DNA from: Bryobacteraceae bacterium
GTDB lineage: Bacteria > Acidobacteriota > Terriglobia > Bryobacterales > Bryobacteraceae
NCBI GenBank assembly: GCA_025980665.1
Contig: JAICXC010000003.1
Span: 1 to 64,000, forward strand
Length of the DNA stretch: 64,000 bases
Reading direction: 5' to 3'
The notes below the pieces were generated by a model, which saw nothing but the letters and a program-made list of their open reading frames with translations, searched no databases and was not told the DNA's origin. Within the stretch, counting starts at the first letter, position 1, and every line of letters begins with the position of its first letter. This document shows positions 52,957 to 61,901 of this stretch, one piece after another. The position numbers and the translations under genes were made by a program.

Positions 52957-54770
52957 TTACTCTGCTCCTCGATGATCTGCTTCATCTCATCCGTGAGAGG
53001 CACCACTGGCACACGACGCACCATGGGACGCCCGTCAGTCCCGCGGGCGATTTGCAAGTTGTACTTGCCCCATTCGGCGTCTTTTTCAGGATAATCGTCG
53101 CGGAAGTGGCCGCCACGGCTCTCCTTACGTTCCAGAGCGGCGGTCGCGATCATCTCGGAAATCGATAGCATATTGTCGAGATCGAGCGCGGTATGCCACC
53201 CCGTGTTGTATTCGATATTGCCCGTGATACCGGCCTTCGCCGCACGTGCGCGCAACGCTTCGATTTTGCCCAGCGCCTCCTCCATTTCGCTTTCCGTGCG
53301 CACGATCCCCACCAGGTTTTGCATGATGTCCTGAAGCTCGCTCTGCACCGTGAAAGGGTTCTCGCCCGCAGCTCCGCGCTCGAACGGCGCCAGAGCCGCT
53401 TGGGCGGCGGCATCGATATCCGCGGGATTCACCCGGTCTGCTCCGTTTGATTTCGCAAATTTCGCGGCGTGCTCGCCCGCGCGCTTGCCAAAAACCAGCA
53501 GGTCGGAAAGCGAGTTGCCGCCCAATCGATTCGCACCGTGTAATCCGGCCGCGCATTCACCTGCCGCGAATAATCCCGGCACTGACGACATCTGCGATTC
53601 GGCATCCACCTGAATGCCGCCCATCATGTAATGCGTGGTCGGGCCGACCTCCATTGGCTCCTGCGTGATGTCGAGGTCGGCAAGTTGCTTGAACTGGTGA
53701 TACATGCTGGGCAGCTTCTTCTTGATGTGCTCCACCGAATTCGGCAGCTTCTCTTTGATCCAGGCAATATCGAGAAACACGCCGCCGTGCGGGCTGCCCC
53801 GCCCCGCCTTCACTTCGCGATTGATGCAGCGCGCCACGTGGTCGCGCGTGAGCAGCTCCGGCGGCCGCCGCGCACTTTTGTCGCCTTGAGTATAGCGCCA
53901 GCCTTCGTCGGGACTGTCGGCAGTCTGCGGCCGGTAGTTCTCGGGAATGTCGTCAAACATGAACCGCTTGCCGTCCTTGTTCTTCAGGACGCCGCCCTCG
54001 CCGCGCACACCTTCGGTCACCAGAATGCCCTTTACGGATGGAGGCCACACCATGCCCGTCGGATGGAACTGCACGAACTCCATATCGAGCAGCTCTGCGC
54101 CGGCTTGATAAGCCAGCGCCTGCCCGTCCGCCGTATACTCCCAGCTATTGCTGGTCACGCGGAAGGATCGCCCGATGCCGCCAGAAGCGAGCACCACGGC
54201 CTTGGCATGAAACGCCATGAAGCGGCCTTTTTCGCGATCATATGCAAACGCGCCCACGCATCGTCCGCCGTCTTGTAGAAGTTTGATCACGGTGGTTTCC
54301 GCGAACACGTCGATCCCTTGATGAATCCCGTGGTCCTGAAGAGTGCGGATCATCTCCAACCCGGTACGGTCGCCGACGTGCGCCAGCCGCGGATACCGGT
54401 GACCGCCGAAGTTGCGCTGGTTGATCCGGCCGTCCTTGGTGCGGTCGAAGATCGCGCCCCACGCCTCGAGTTCCCTCACGCGCGCCGGCGCTTCCTTGGC
54501 GTGAATTTCCGCCATGCGGCAATTGCTCAAGTACTGGCTCCCGCGCATGGTGTCGGCGAAGTGGACCTTCCAGTTGTCGCGCTCGTCCACATTGCCCATG
54601 GCCGCCGCCATGCCGCCTTCCGCCATCACCGTGTGGGCCTTGCCCAGCAGTGATTTAGTCACGACAGCCGTCTTTGCCCCTGCGGCCGAAGATTCAATCG
54701 CCGCACGCAATCCTGCCCCGCCCGCGCCGATTACCAGAACGTCGTACTCATGAACCGGATAGTCCGCCAC
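52953..54770 (-). CDS. sdhA: Succinate dehydrogenase flavoprotein subunit
   Basis: The 605-aa protein has an N-terminal FAD-binding VIGAGGAGLRAA (about 12-23), a histidine in GKAHTVMAEGG that fits the covalent FAD site, the 'HPTGMVWPPSVKGILVTEGVR' active-site region and 'GLHGANRLGGNSLSDL' near residues 410-430. It oxidises succinate to fumarate, with its product feeding the quinone pool via SdhB and SdhC. It ends at 54770 directly next to the membrane-subunit gene. Confidence 0.96.
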   Translation of the reverse strand: MADYPVHEYDVLVIGAGGAGLRAAIESSAAGAKTAVVTKSLLGKAHTVMAEGGMAAAMGNVDERDNWKVHFADTMRGSQYLSNCRMAEIHAKEAPARVRELEAWGAIFDRTKDGRINQRNFGGHRYPRLAHVGDRTGLEMIRTLQDHGIHQGIDVFAETTVIKLLQDGGRCVGAFAYDREKGRFMAFHAKAVVLASGGIGRSFRVTSNSWEYTADGQALAYQAGAELLDMEFVQFHPTGMVWPPSVKGILVTEGVRGEGGVLKNKDGKRFMFDDIPENYRPQTADSPDEGWRYTQGDKSARRPPELLTRDHVARCINREVKAGRGSPHGGVFLDIAWIKEKLPNSVEHIKKKLPSMYHQFKQLADLDITQEPMEVGPTTHYMMGGIQVDAESQMSSVPGLFAAGECAAGLHGANRLGGNSLSDLLVFGKRAGEHAAKFAKSNGADRVNPADIDAAAQAALAPFERGAAGENPFTVQSELQDIMQNLVGIVRTESEMEEALGKIEALRARAAKAGITGNIEYNTGWHTALDLDNMLSISEMIATAALERKESRGGHFRDDYPEKDAEWGKYNLQIARGTDGRPMVRRVPVVPLTDEMKQIIEEQSK

Positions 54771-55586
54771 TTAGAGGATCCTCCAATCCGTCCAGACGCC
54801 CATCGCGCACAGGCGGATGTACAGATCCACAAAGCCCACGTAGAACATACTGATCCAGGCCCATAGCATGTGTTTGCGATTGAGGCCGGAGACGCAGTCG
54901 TAACACGATTTCCGCACCGGGCTTGTCGACAGTATGTCCTTACGGCCGCCAATCAGGTGTCGAAACGAATGGCATCCGAACGTATACAGCCCAAGCAGGA
55001 TCGGATTCAGGATAAGGACCAGCGAACCGACCCCGAGTCCGAACTGCGTGCGCGGGCCGGCGGGACCATCGAACCACAGTCCATTCCAGGCGTCATAGGT
55101 CAGGATGAAGATGAAGATAATCGCGAAGTACAGGAAATAGCGGTGCGCGTTCTGGATCAGAAGCGGCCATTTGCGCTCGCCCCAATAGCTCTTGCGAGGC
55201 TCGCCCACGGCGCAGGAGATGGGATCGGCCCACCAGGCTTTGTAATACGCGCCGCGATAGTAGTAGCAGGTGAAGCGAAATCCCAGCGGCGCCCACAGGA
55301 TCAGCATGGTCCCGAAGAACGGCGCATAAGAAGGCCACCATGTGGGAGCGCCCCTGGTCAGCAGCGGCGAAAACATCGGCGAGAGATACCCCGTGCCCGG
55401 GACTTCGTAGCACGGCCGGCCGCCGCAGTTGTAGTTGATAATCGCGTAATTCGCGTATACGATAAATAGCGCATAGCCAAGGAAAACCAGGAGCGGCTCA
55501 ATCCACCATTTGTCTTTGCGTTGTGTTTGACCAAACTTGGCGGTGCCGAAGCTGCCGCCTTTTAGCGGAACGTCAATCGAGGACAT
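54771..55586 (-). CDS. sdhC: Succinate dehydrogenase membrane subunit, single large form
   Basis: The 271-aa protein has five or six hydrophobic segments ('LLVFLGYALFIVYANYAII', 'FFLYFAIIFIFIL'-like, 'GVGSLVLILNPILLGLYTF', 'WISMFYVGFVDLYIRL'). It is the membrane anchor type seen in acidobacteria and in actinobacterial Sdh1-like enzymes, replacing separate SdhC and SdhD. It has several histidines in helices (QNAHRY, CHSFRH) that could bind haem, but this is not proved. It is first in the sdhCAB operon, with a GGAG ribosome-binding site. Confidence 0.82.
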   Translation of the reverse strand: MSSIDVPLKGGSFGTAKFGQTQRKDKWWIEPLLVFLGYALFIVYANYAIINYNCGGRPCYEVPGTGYLSPMFSPLLTRGAPTWWPSYAPFFGTMLILWAPLGFRFTCYYYRGAYYKAWWADPISCAVGEPRKSYWGERKWPLLIQNAHRYFLYFAIIFIFILTYDAWNGLWFDGPAGPRTQFGLGVGSLVLILNPILLGLYTFGCHSFRHLIGGRKDILSTSPVRKSCYDCVSGLNRKHMLWAWISMFYVGFVDLYIRLCAMGVWTDWRIL

Positions 55587-55616
55587 TCTGTCTCCAGGAA
55601 TACTTCAGGAAATTTC

Positions 55617-55646
55617 AGGATAGCGCCCCGACCCGGTGTTTCTCAA
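55617..55646 (-). promoter_or_regulatory. Promoter of the sdhCAB operon
   Basis: On the minus strand TTGAGA (55641-55646) and TATCCT (55617-55622) are 18 bases apart, ending about 30 bases before the sdhC ATG. The -35 box overlaps the end of the upstream kinase gene. Confidence 0.5.
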
Positions 55647-56239
55647 GCGCCCTTTAGAATCTGAGGATTAGCGACTTCACGATTGTTGATCACGACATCC
55701 GCCACAGCCTCGGGATCCTCCTGATCGACGTAAATCTGCCAGGCGGGCTCATAGCGCTGGTCAAACTTTCGCCGGACCACGTCGGCCGGACCGATCAAGC
55801 CCGTATCGCGGACCAGAGAACGGGCGAGCGACGTTGCGGCGTCCACGTCGACAAGAATCCTGTATTCCCAAAACGTATTGATTTGACTCCTGAAGACGAA
55901 GATGCCTTCGAACACCAGGATCGTATTTGCTGATAACGGTTCCTGCAGAGCGCTCGCGACGGATCCGTAATCGTAGGCATCCTCATAGTAGCCTTGATAG
56001 TAGCCTTGAGCCGAGTACTCGCCTTGCCGGTAGCGGCGTTCACGCGGATGATGAAAGCCGTCTACGGAGGAGCGCAGCACCTCGAAACCTCTGCCACCAA
56101 GAATCTGCCCAAGCTCGTCCGCCAGCATCGTCTTGCCCGCGGCGCAGCGGCCATCAATGCCGACTTTGAGCGGACGTTCTTCCACTTTTCGCGCGATAAT
56201 CTCCTCCGCGAGAAACGTTAGCAGCTCCGTCCGTCTCAT
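55643..56239 (-). CDS. Uridine kinase-like P-loop protein
   Basis: The 198-aa protein has a Walker A loop GIDGRCAAGKTM (about 24-35), 'RSSVDGFHHPRERRY' and 'VFEGIFVFRSQINTFW', which resemble the uridine kinase/phosphoribulokinase family. It is shorter and more divergent than Udk, so the nucleoside substrate is uncertain. It starts at 56239, divergent from the glycosylase gene. Confidence 0.78.
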   Translation of the reverse strand: MRRTELLTFLAEEIIARKVEERPLKVGIDGRCAAGKTMLADELGQILGGRGFEVLRSSVDGFHHPRERRYRQGEYSAQGYYQGYYEDAYDYGSVASALQEPLSANTILVFEGIFVFRSQINTFWEYRILVDVDAATSLARSLVRDTGLIGPADVVRRKFDQRYEPAWQIYVDQEDPEAVADVVINNREVANPQILKGA

Positions 56240-56297
56240 GACTGCACTTCAGGATAGCCCTCAGGGGAACTATCGCCAACCTGCTAATCTGCGGAAC

Positions 56298-56873
56298 GTG
56301 CCTACGAAAAAGACTCGGTGCTGGTGGGCAGAAGGCGGCGATCCGCTCTATGCCACCTATCACGATGAAGAATGGGGAGTTCCACTCCATGATGACCGCA
56401 AATTATTCGAGATGCTGCTGCTCGAAGGATTTCAGGCCGGCCTGAGCTGGATCACCATCCTGCGCAAGCGGGAGAACTTCCGCAAGGCGTTTCGGGACTT
56501 CGATCCCGACGTCATGGTCAGTTTCAAGAAGCGCGATGTGGAACGACTGATGCAGGACGCGGGAATTGTCCGCAACCGGCTCAAGATCGAAGGGTCGGTG
56601 CTAAACGCCCGGTCGTTCCTTGCGGCGCAAGAGGAATTCGGATCGTTCAACCGCTTCATCTGGCAGTTCACTGGCGGCAAGACTCTGCGTAAACCCGCCG
56701 GTTTGACCCGCGAACAAATCGTCGCCAAGACGCGGGAGTCGGACCGGATGTCCAAGGAACTCGCCCGGCGCGGCTTCAAATTCGTCGGCTCAACGATCTG
56801 TTACGCCTTCATGCAGGCCGTCGGCATGGTGGACGACCACGTCGAAGGCTGTTGGAAATACAAGAAGCGCTAG
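56298..56873 (+). CDS. tag: DNA-3-methyladenine glycosylase I
   Basis: The 191-aa enzyme, from GTG at 56298, has the Tag features: RCWWAEGGDPLY at the N-terminus (with the first zinc cysteine), 'YHDEEWGVPLHDDRKLFE', 'EGFQAGLSWITILRKRE' and, at the end, DDHVEGCW with the other zinc ligands. It removes 3-methyladenine from alkylated DNA. The GTG gives the normal family length; ATG at 56238 would add 20 residues and touch the divergent kinase gene. Its TAG stop overlaps the stop of the convergent gene in the palindrome CTAG. Confidence 0.92.
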   Translation: MPTKKTRCWWAEGGDPLYATYHDEEWGVPLHDDRKLFEMLLLEGFQAGLSWITILRKRENFRKAFRDFDPDVMVSFKKRDVERLMQDAGIVRNRLKIEGSVLNARSFLAAQEEFGSFNRFIWQFTGGKTLRKPAGLTREQIVAKTRESDRMSKELARRGFKFVGSTICYAFMQAVGMVDDHVEGCWKYKKR

Positions 56874-58036
56874 CGGCGACGGAGTCGTGCGATCGTTTCC
56901 AAGTGATACGTTTGCGGGAACAGATCCACCATCGTCAAAGACTCGATCTCGTAAGAAGAGAGCCCCGCCAGATCGCGAGCTAGCGTCGCAGGATCGCAGG
57001 AGACAATCGTCAATCGGGGCGGCGCGAGCCGTTGCAGGTGCCCGACGACGTCCTTTCCTAATCCCGCGCGGGGCGGATCGGCGAGTACGAATTCCGGAGT
57101 AACTTGCAGCCGTTCGAGATAATCCTCGACCCTAGCTTGCTCCACTTTCACGGCCAGTTCCGCACGCGACGAGTTGAATTCCAGATCGTGCGCGGCGCTC
57201 GATCCCGTCTCTACCGCCGTCACCGAACGGAATCGCCCACCCATTTGTAAGGCGAACAATCCAACGCCTGCGTAGAGATCCAAGGCTGATTCCCCGCCCT
57301 GCTCGGGGAGCGCAGCCTCCACGAGTCTCTCCACCAGAAATCGATTCACCTGGAAAAACGATTTCGAGCTTACCCGGAAGCTGCCAAATGAAGTTTGATA
57401 GTCGATCGCCTGCTTCGATTCGCACCATTCGTAAAACCGCCGGGCGACGGCATGCTCCGATTCGATCACGTTGATCTGGACATCAGTCTCATTGGTGAAA
57501 ATCTCGACGGCCTGCACGAAGCGCGGGAAACGCGGATCGCCGAGTCGTGCACGCATCTCCGCCAGAGCCTGATTCAAGCGCGGCGATGAAACCGGACACT
57601 CGCCTTCGACGGGGACCAGCTCATGCGACCGGGCCGCCAGGTACCCGATCTTGCCTTCTGCGATGTGAAACTGCGCCCGGTTGCGATATCCCAGCGGCGG
57701 ACCGCTGATCACATCGATCTCGCCTTCGAACTTGATCTTGCCGACGCGCTGCAACTGCTCGCGCAGAATCTCGACTTTTCGGGCAAGCTGATATTCGTAC
57801 GGCGCGTGCTGGTAATGGCAGCCGCCGCAAATCGTAAACAGCGGACACGGAGGTGTTACTCGTTCAGCCGCGGGCGTGAGCACCTCCACTAACGAGGCAT
57901 GTACGTCTTTACCAAAATCGATCCGAACGGTTTCGCTGGGTAGAACGGACGGCACGAGCACCACCCTGCCGTTGATGCGGGCCAAGCCCTCGCCACCGTA
58001 CACCCACTTGTCGATACTAACGTCGTGTTGAGACAT
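56870..58036 (-). CDS. RNA m5U methyltransferase, RlmD/TrmA-like
   Basis: The 388-aa protein starts with a TRAM-like beta barrel (about 4-55), then a [4Fe-4S]-type cysteine set (CPLFTICGGC, about 63-72), and the methyltransferase core with DLYAGVGLFAL, DPPRAGL, and the catalytic cysteine in IVSCDPATLARD. It methylates uridine in 23S rRNA or tRNA; the exact site cannot be assigned. The C-terminus 'FPQTYHLETIARLRRR' is standard for the family. Confidence 0.92.
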   Translation of the reverse strand: MSQHDVSIDKWVYGGEGLARINGRVVLVPSVLPSETVRIDFGKDVHASLVEVLTPAAERVTPPCPLFTICGGCHYQHAPYEYQLARKVEILREQLQRVGKIKFEGEIDVISGPPLGYRNRAQFHIAEGKIGYLAARSHELVPVEGECPVSSPRLNQALAEMRARLGDPRFPRFVQAVEIFTNETDVQINVIESEHAVARRFYEWCESKQAIDYQTSFGSFRVSSKSFFQVNRFLVERLVEAALPEQGGESALDLYAGVGLFALQMGGRFRSVTAVETGSSAAHDLEFNSSRAELAVKVEQARVEDYLERLQVTPEFVLADPPRAGLGKDVVGHLQRLAPPRLTIVSCDPATLARDLAGLSSYEIESLTMVDLFPQTYHLETIARLRRR

Positions 58037-58067
58037 CGTTTAGGATAGGAATTTCCCCCGAACAACC

Positions 58068-59051
58068 ATGAAGAGAGTTCTATCTGGCATCCAGCCCACA
58101 GGCAGTCCGCACATCGGGAATTATCTGGGCGCGCTGAAGAACTGGGCCAAGATTCAGTATGACTACGATAGCATCTACTGCATCGTCGACCTGCATGCGA
58201 TCACGGTGTATCAGGATCCGAAAGAGCTGAACACCAAGGTTCAGCAGTTGGCAGGCATCCTTTTGGCGATCGGAATCGACAAGAAATCCCTGGTGCTCCA
58301 ATCCAGAGTCCCCGAGCACGCCGAACTGGCCTGGCTGCTCACCTGCGTAACTCCTGTCGGCTGGCTGGAGCGGATGACGCAATACAAGGCAAAGTCCCAG
58401 GCACAAGAAACTATTAGCGACGGTTTGTTGCAGTATCCCGTCCTTATGGCCGCCGATATCTTGCTGTACCAGGCCGATGTGGTCCCCGTCGGCGACGACC
58501 AGAAGCAACACGTGGAATTAACCAGAGACATTGCGCAACGCTTCAACTCGCTTTATCCCGAACACGGAGAGACATTCACCATGCCGGCGACTCATCTCCC
58601 CACAGTCGGCGCGCGTGTCATGGGCTTGGACGATCCGGAAAAGAAGATGAGTAAGTCGGAGCCTGGCGCCGGTCACGCCATCGGTTTGCTGGATGAGCCG
58701 TCGGTGATCCGCAAGAAGATCATGCGGGCGACGACCGATTCCAAACCCGGCGTCGATTTCGACAATCCGGGCGCTGGTGTCCGCAACCTGCTCGCGATTT
58801 ACCAGGCGTTCACGGAAGCCACGAATGATGACATGCGCGAACGTTTCTCTGGCATGCGCTACGGCGATTTGAAGAAAACCGTGGCCGAGGCAGTGGTCGC
58901 TGGACTGGACCCCATCCAGCGTCGTTATCGCGAGATCACATCAGACGAAATTACCCAGGCGCTGGCTCTGGGGTCGGCCAATGCAGGCGTTATCGCCGAC
59001 AGCACGCTCAAGAAAGTGAAACGCGCCATGGGACTGTTCGCGTTCGACTAA
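58068..59051 (+). CDS. trpS: Tryptophanyl-tRNA synthetase
   Basis: The 327-aa class I synthetase has PTGSPHIGNYLGA (the HIGH-type motif) at residues 10-22, 'LITCVTPVGWLERMTQYK'-like segment in the middle, and KKMSKSEP near residue 193. Length matches bacterial TrpRS. It stops two bases from the convergent SH3-lipoprotein gene. Confidence 0.97.
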   Translation: MKRVLSGIQPTGSPHIGNYLGALKNWAKIQYDYDSIYCIVDLHAITVYQDPKELNTKVQQLAGILLAIGIDKKSLVLQSRVPEHAELAWLLTCVTPVGWLERMTQYKAKSQAQETISDGLLQYPVLMAADILLYQADVVPVGDDQKQHVELTRDIAQRFNSLYPEHGETFTMPATHLPTVGARVMGLDDPEKKMSKSEPGAGHAIGLLDEPSVIRKKIMRATTDSKPGVDFDNPGAGVRNLLAIYQAFTEATNDDMRERFSGMRYGDLKKTVAEAVVAGLDPIQRRYREITSDEITQALALGSANAGVIADSTLKKVKRAMGLFAFD

Positions 59052-59053
59052 GG

Positions 59054-60343
59054 CTATCGCCCGAACCAACGTTTACGCACGTCGCGCAGCTTGTCGGACC
59101 AGCTTACTTTCTGCACCATCTGAACTTCTTCAAAGTTGCCGGTTGTCCGGACCTCAGGCACCGCCGCCGGCTCCGGACGAGGCTCTTTCGAAACCAGCTT
59201 CACTCGATATCCGCTAAACTCGTAGGTCTTCTTGTAAACCTGTCCATCCTTGTCTTCGACCACTACCGAGAATGCTGCATCCTCTCCAGACCCTGGCCGC
59301 GCTTCAATCGGATAATGACCTTTCACGTTGCGCTCGATATAGGCCGTCTCGTAACGGCTCCGCTTGATGCTCCAGACGAACACGCGAAAACTATCGAAGT
59401 CGAGGCCTTGCGAACCGACGGAAGTCGTCGTCCACAACCAGTTGTCTTTGTCGGTTGAACCCACCTTCCCCAGCGATAAATATCCAGTGATGACATGCCC
59501 TTCGGCGTACTGCGCCACTTCATCCGGAATCGACATTGAGATCTGCCGGGCCAGCACCCACCCAGCTTTGCCGTCGCGTGTTCGCACCAAGTACCAGTCA
59601 TCCATAGGAATGGGTTTACGAGGCTCAGGAGCAGCCGCCACGGCATCTCCCCCCAGGTCCGCGGCGCGAGGACGCGACAGATCCACCCAATTGGCAGGCG
59701 GCGAGGGAGCTGGAGGCGGAGGAGGTGGAGGCTCTTTGCCCTGCTTGGCCGACTTAGGGGGAGCGTTCTTGTTAGCAGCTTTGCCCTTAGTCCTTATCGG
59801 AGCTGCCGGCGCGGGCATCACCGCAACGCGCGGCGACACTCGATGCAGCAGCACATCGGATGCGCCGCCCTCGGGGATTTGGGTGAAGCTGGGGGCTTGG
59901 CGGCTCGGCGCGGTATGGACATTCAGGGAGTCGAAGGTCGTCCCCTTGCCCTGCGAAGGAAGCTTGGCCGCGAACGCCGCGAGTTTGTCCAAATCGCCGA
60001 CCTGTTGCTGGCTCAGCAGGTAATTTACGTCCGTCCAGCCCTCCAGGCCTTTGGATGTGCGCACGCGAACGAATCTGCGCCGCATCTCCAGCACTTCCAG
60101 CCGTTCCCCATGCTGGAGAGTAGACACGACGTTGGCCCTGGGCCCCAGATCCTCGCGAAGATTGACCGTTGTGGGTCCGGTAAAGGCGATTCCGATTGCG
60201 GGGGTCGGCGACTTCGACGGCCCTTTGGATGGCGTCTTGGACGAAGTCGAAGATGTCCGGCAGGAAATCAGCAGTAGCGACGCTACCACCAAGGCGGTCA
60301 GCCGATGCCCAGTTCGTCCACCTGCTCTAACGCCGTACCGCAT
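59054..60343 (-). CDS. SH3-domain lipoprotein
   Basis: From ATG at 60343 the product (429 aa) begins with a basic N-region (MRYGVRAGGRTGHR), a hydrophobic stretch and a lipobox ending LLISC, so it is a probable lipoprotein. Two bacterial SH3 units follow ('TTVNLREDLGPRANVV', 'KGLEGWTDVNYLL'; and 'WYLVRTRDGKAGWVLARQ'), separated by a proline-rich linker with PPPPPPP. The start is uncertain, since no ribosome-binding site is visible and the frame extends further up; it overlaps the zinc-ribbon gene by 46 bases. It is last in the MBOAT/SGNH operon. Confidence 0.7.
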   Translation of the reverse strand: MRYGVRAGGRTGHRLTALVVASLLLISCRTSSTSSKTPSKGPSKSPTPAIGIAFTGPTTVNLREDLGPRANVVSTLQHGERLEVLEMRRRFVRVRTSKGLEGWTDVNYLLSQQQVGDLDKLAAFAAKLPSQGKGTTFDSLNVHTAPSRQAPSFTQIPEGGASDVLLHRVSPRVAVMPAPAAPIRTKGKAANKNAPPKSAKQGKEPPPPPPPAPSPPANWVDLSRPRAADLGGDAVAAAPEPRKPIPMDDWYLVRTRDGKAGWVLARQISMSIPDEVAQYAEGHVITGYLSLGKVGSTDKDNWLWTTTSVGSQGLDFDSFRVFVWSIKRSRYETAYIERNVKGHYPIEARPGSGEDAAFSVVVEDKDGQVYKKTYEFSGYRVKLVSKEPRPEPAAVPEVRTTGNFEEVQMVQKVSWSDKLRDVRKRWFGR

Positions 60344-60468
60344 TGGCGGCAGATGGTCGAGAGACAATCGCCGCACGTCAGCGGATCCTTCACTTCCTTC
60401 TGGCAGCGGGGGCAATACAAGTCTCCAGTGAGAATCTGGCTGGACGCCTCGCGCGCATCGCGGCTCAT
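60298..60468 (-). CDS. 56-aa zinc-ribbon protein
   Basis: The ATG overlaps the stop of the SGNH gene upstream (ATGA, 60465-60468). The 56-aa product has CPRC (19-22), CGDC (32-35) and a further CRQC (40-43), which form a compact rubredoxin-like or treble-clef zinc site. No family is recognised. It is coupled to both neighbours in a polysaccharide-modification operon, so its job may be regulatory or as a small binding partner. Confidence 0.65.
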   Translation of the reverse strand: MSRDAREASSQILTGDLYCPRCQKEVKDPLTCGDCLSTICRQCGTALEQVDELGIG

Positions 60469-61901
60469 TGGTTTCCAGCAGCCGTGGCATCGGAAGGAGT
60501 AGTAGATTCTGCGTTTGCAACGATCGCGGTGCGCGCCTGAAGGAAGATGTCGTACTGGCTCATCACATCGCGGAACACAGCGTCGCCGATCATCCGGTAG
60601 CCCGGACCCGTGAAGTGTACGTGGTCGGCCTGAGCCATGCCCGCGGCCACCCATTTCAGCATCGACCCTTTGCCGCCCATCTTGGCCCGCAGATCCCAGA
60701 ACGCGCAGCCATTGGCGAGCGCCGCTTGTCTCTGCGCCTCGGCGATCACTTCGATCTTTTCCATGGTTTGCCAGCCGATCTTACGCACTTTTTGCGTGCG
60801 ATCCGCCGGGCCAACAACGAGAATCGCGGCTGTGGGGGCGTCGGCCCTCAACCGGGCAATCAGGTTCGAGTACATCTCGCGATAGCTCTCCAGCGTCCAA
60901 TCCTTGCGGCCGGCTTCATTGGTCCCGTACGCCAGTACGATCAGCGCGGGATTGCGCCGCTCGATATTGGACCGAAGCGTTTCCTCATTCCACCCCAGAA
61001 TGATAGACGCCTCCGCGCCGTTGATCCCCAACTCCTCGTAGGTGACGCCTGTGGTGTTCTCCGCCACCCAGCCGAACAAGCGGACCGGTCCGCGATCGAG
61101 CGTTTCTGCTTCCACCCGGTGCATGCCCGGAATCGCTTCCAGTCGATAATAGGCCGGCCCTGCTTCGCCGTCGGTTGAAATCTGCTCCGTGGGCATCCCG
61201 TTGTCGTAGATTTGCAATGTGCCGCCGCCGGGCTGCTGGTAGTAGAACAGTTCGAACTCGGCCGCGTTCGCGTCCAGATAGATCGCTTCATGGGCGCTCG
61301 CGGTGCTCAAGCTGACGCCGCCTAAACCGTAAACGCCATCGCCCGCCCGGCCCACCAGACCATCGGTGTGCCAGCCGCGGGTCGATCCCGAACGCACATC
61401 CATCCGGCGATAGCTATTCCAAGGGCGCCCGGCCAGTGAAAATCCACTGCCGCCGTCGCCGAATTTTTCCTGGAAGTGCGTGCGGAGGTCGCCGGTCCAT
61501 TCATCGGCGGCGGTATGCGAGTCGCCGTAATGCAGAATATGTACCGCACCAGCCACTTCGCCTCGCTGATGACGATACAGCTGTTCGAAGAACGGAATCA
61601 GCGCCGCTGAATTTTCGACCGGGATATCCGCGCCGTTAGCTACATTCTCGAAAACGTAATCATGCGCTTCTGCCCGGACTTTCGCCGGCACGGGAGGCGC
61701 TTTTACGGTTTTGACCGGCGCCTTTTTCGCTGAGGCTTTGGCCTTCTTCACCGGAGGCTTGCGGGTGTTCGAAACGTACTTCTTTTTCGCCGAACTCTTC
61801 TTGGAAGGAGCTTTCGCGGCCGACGACTTCGCAGGCTGCACGCCGAACGCCACCGCCGTGGCGATCGCTAAAGCGACGCAGAACTGGATAACTCGCTTCA
61901 C
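60465..61901 (-). CDS. SGNH/GDSL-family hydrolase with Lys/Pro/Ala linker
   Basis: The 478-aa protein has a signal peptide, then a linker of repeated Ala-Lys-Pro residues (about 25-72), then an SGNH domain with LHYGDSHTA (block I, nucleophile Ser), a beta-sandwich insertion, YGTNEA (block III) and DHVHFTGPGY (block V Asp/His). Such periplasmic esterases accompany MBOAT acyltransferases and transfer or remove acyl groups on polysaccharides. It overlaps its paralogue upstream by four bases. Confidence 0.88.
   Translation of the reverse strand: MKRVIQFCVALAIATAVAFGVQPAKSSAAKAPSKKSSAKKKYVSNTRKPPVKKAKASAKKAPVKTVKAPPVPAKVRAEAHDYVFENVANGADIPVENSAALIPFFEQLYRHQRGEVAGAVHILHYGDSHTAADEWTGDLRTHFQEKFGDGGSGFSLAGRPWNSYRRMDVRSGSTRGWHTDGLVGRAGDGVYGLGGVSLSTASAHEAIYLDANAAEFELFYYQQPGGGTLQIYDNGMPTEQISTDGEAGPAYYRLEAIPGMHRVEAETLDRGPVRLFGWVAENTTGVTYEELGINGAEASIILGWNEETLRSNIERRNPALIVLAYGTNEAGRKDWTLESYREMYSNLIARLRADAPTAAILVVGPADRTQKVRKIGWQTMEKIEVIAEAQRQAALANGCAFWDLRAKMGGKGSMLKWVAAGMAQADHVHFTGPGYRMIGDAVFRDVMSQYDIFLQARTAIVANAESTTPSDATAAGNQ

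Noticed and set aside
60344-60520. N-terminal extension of the SH3 lipoprotein to 60520
   Set aside because: It would run through the whole zinc-ribbon gene and part of the SGNH gene and bury the lipobox about 85 residues into the protein.
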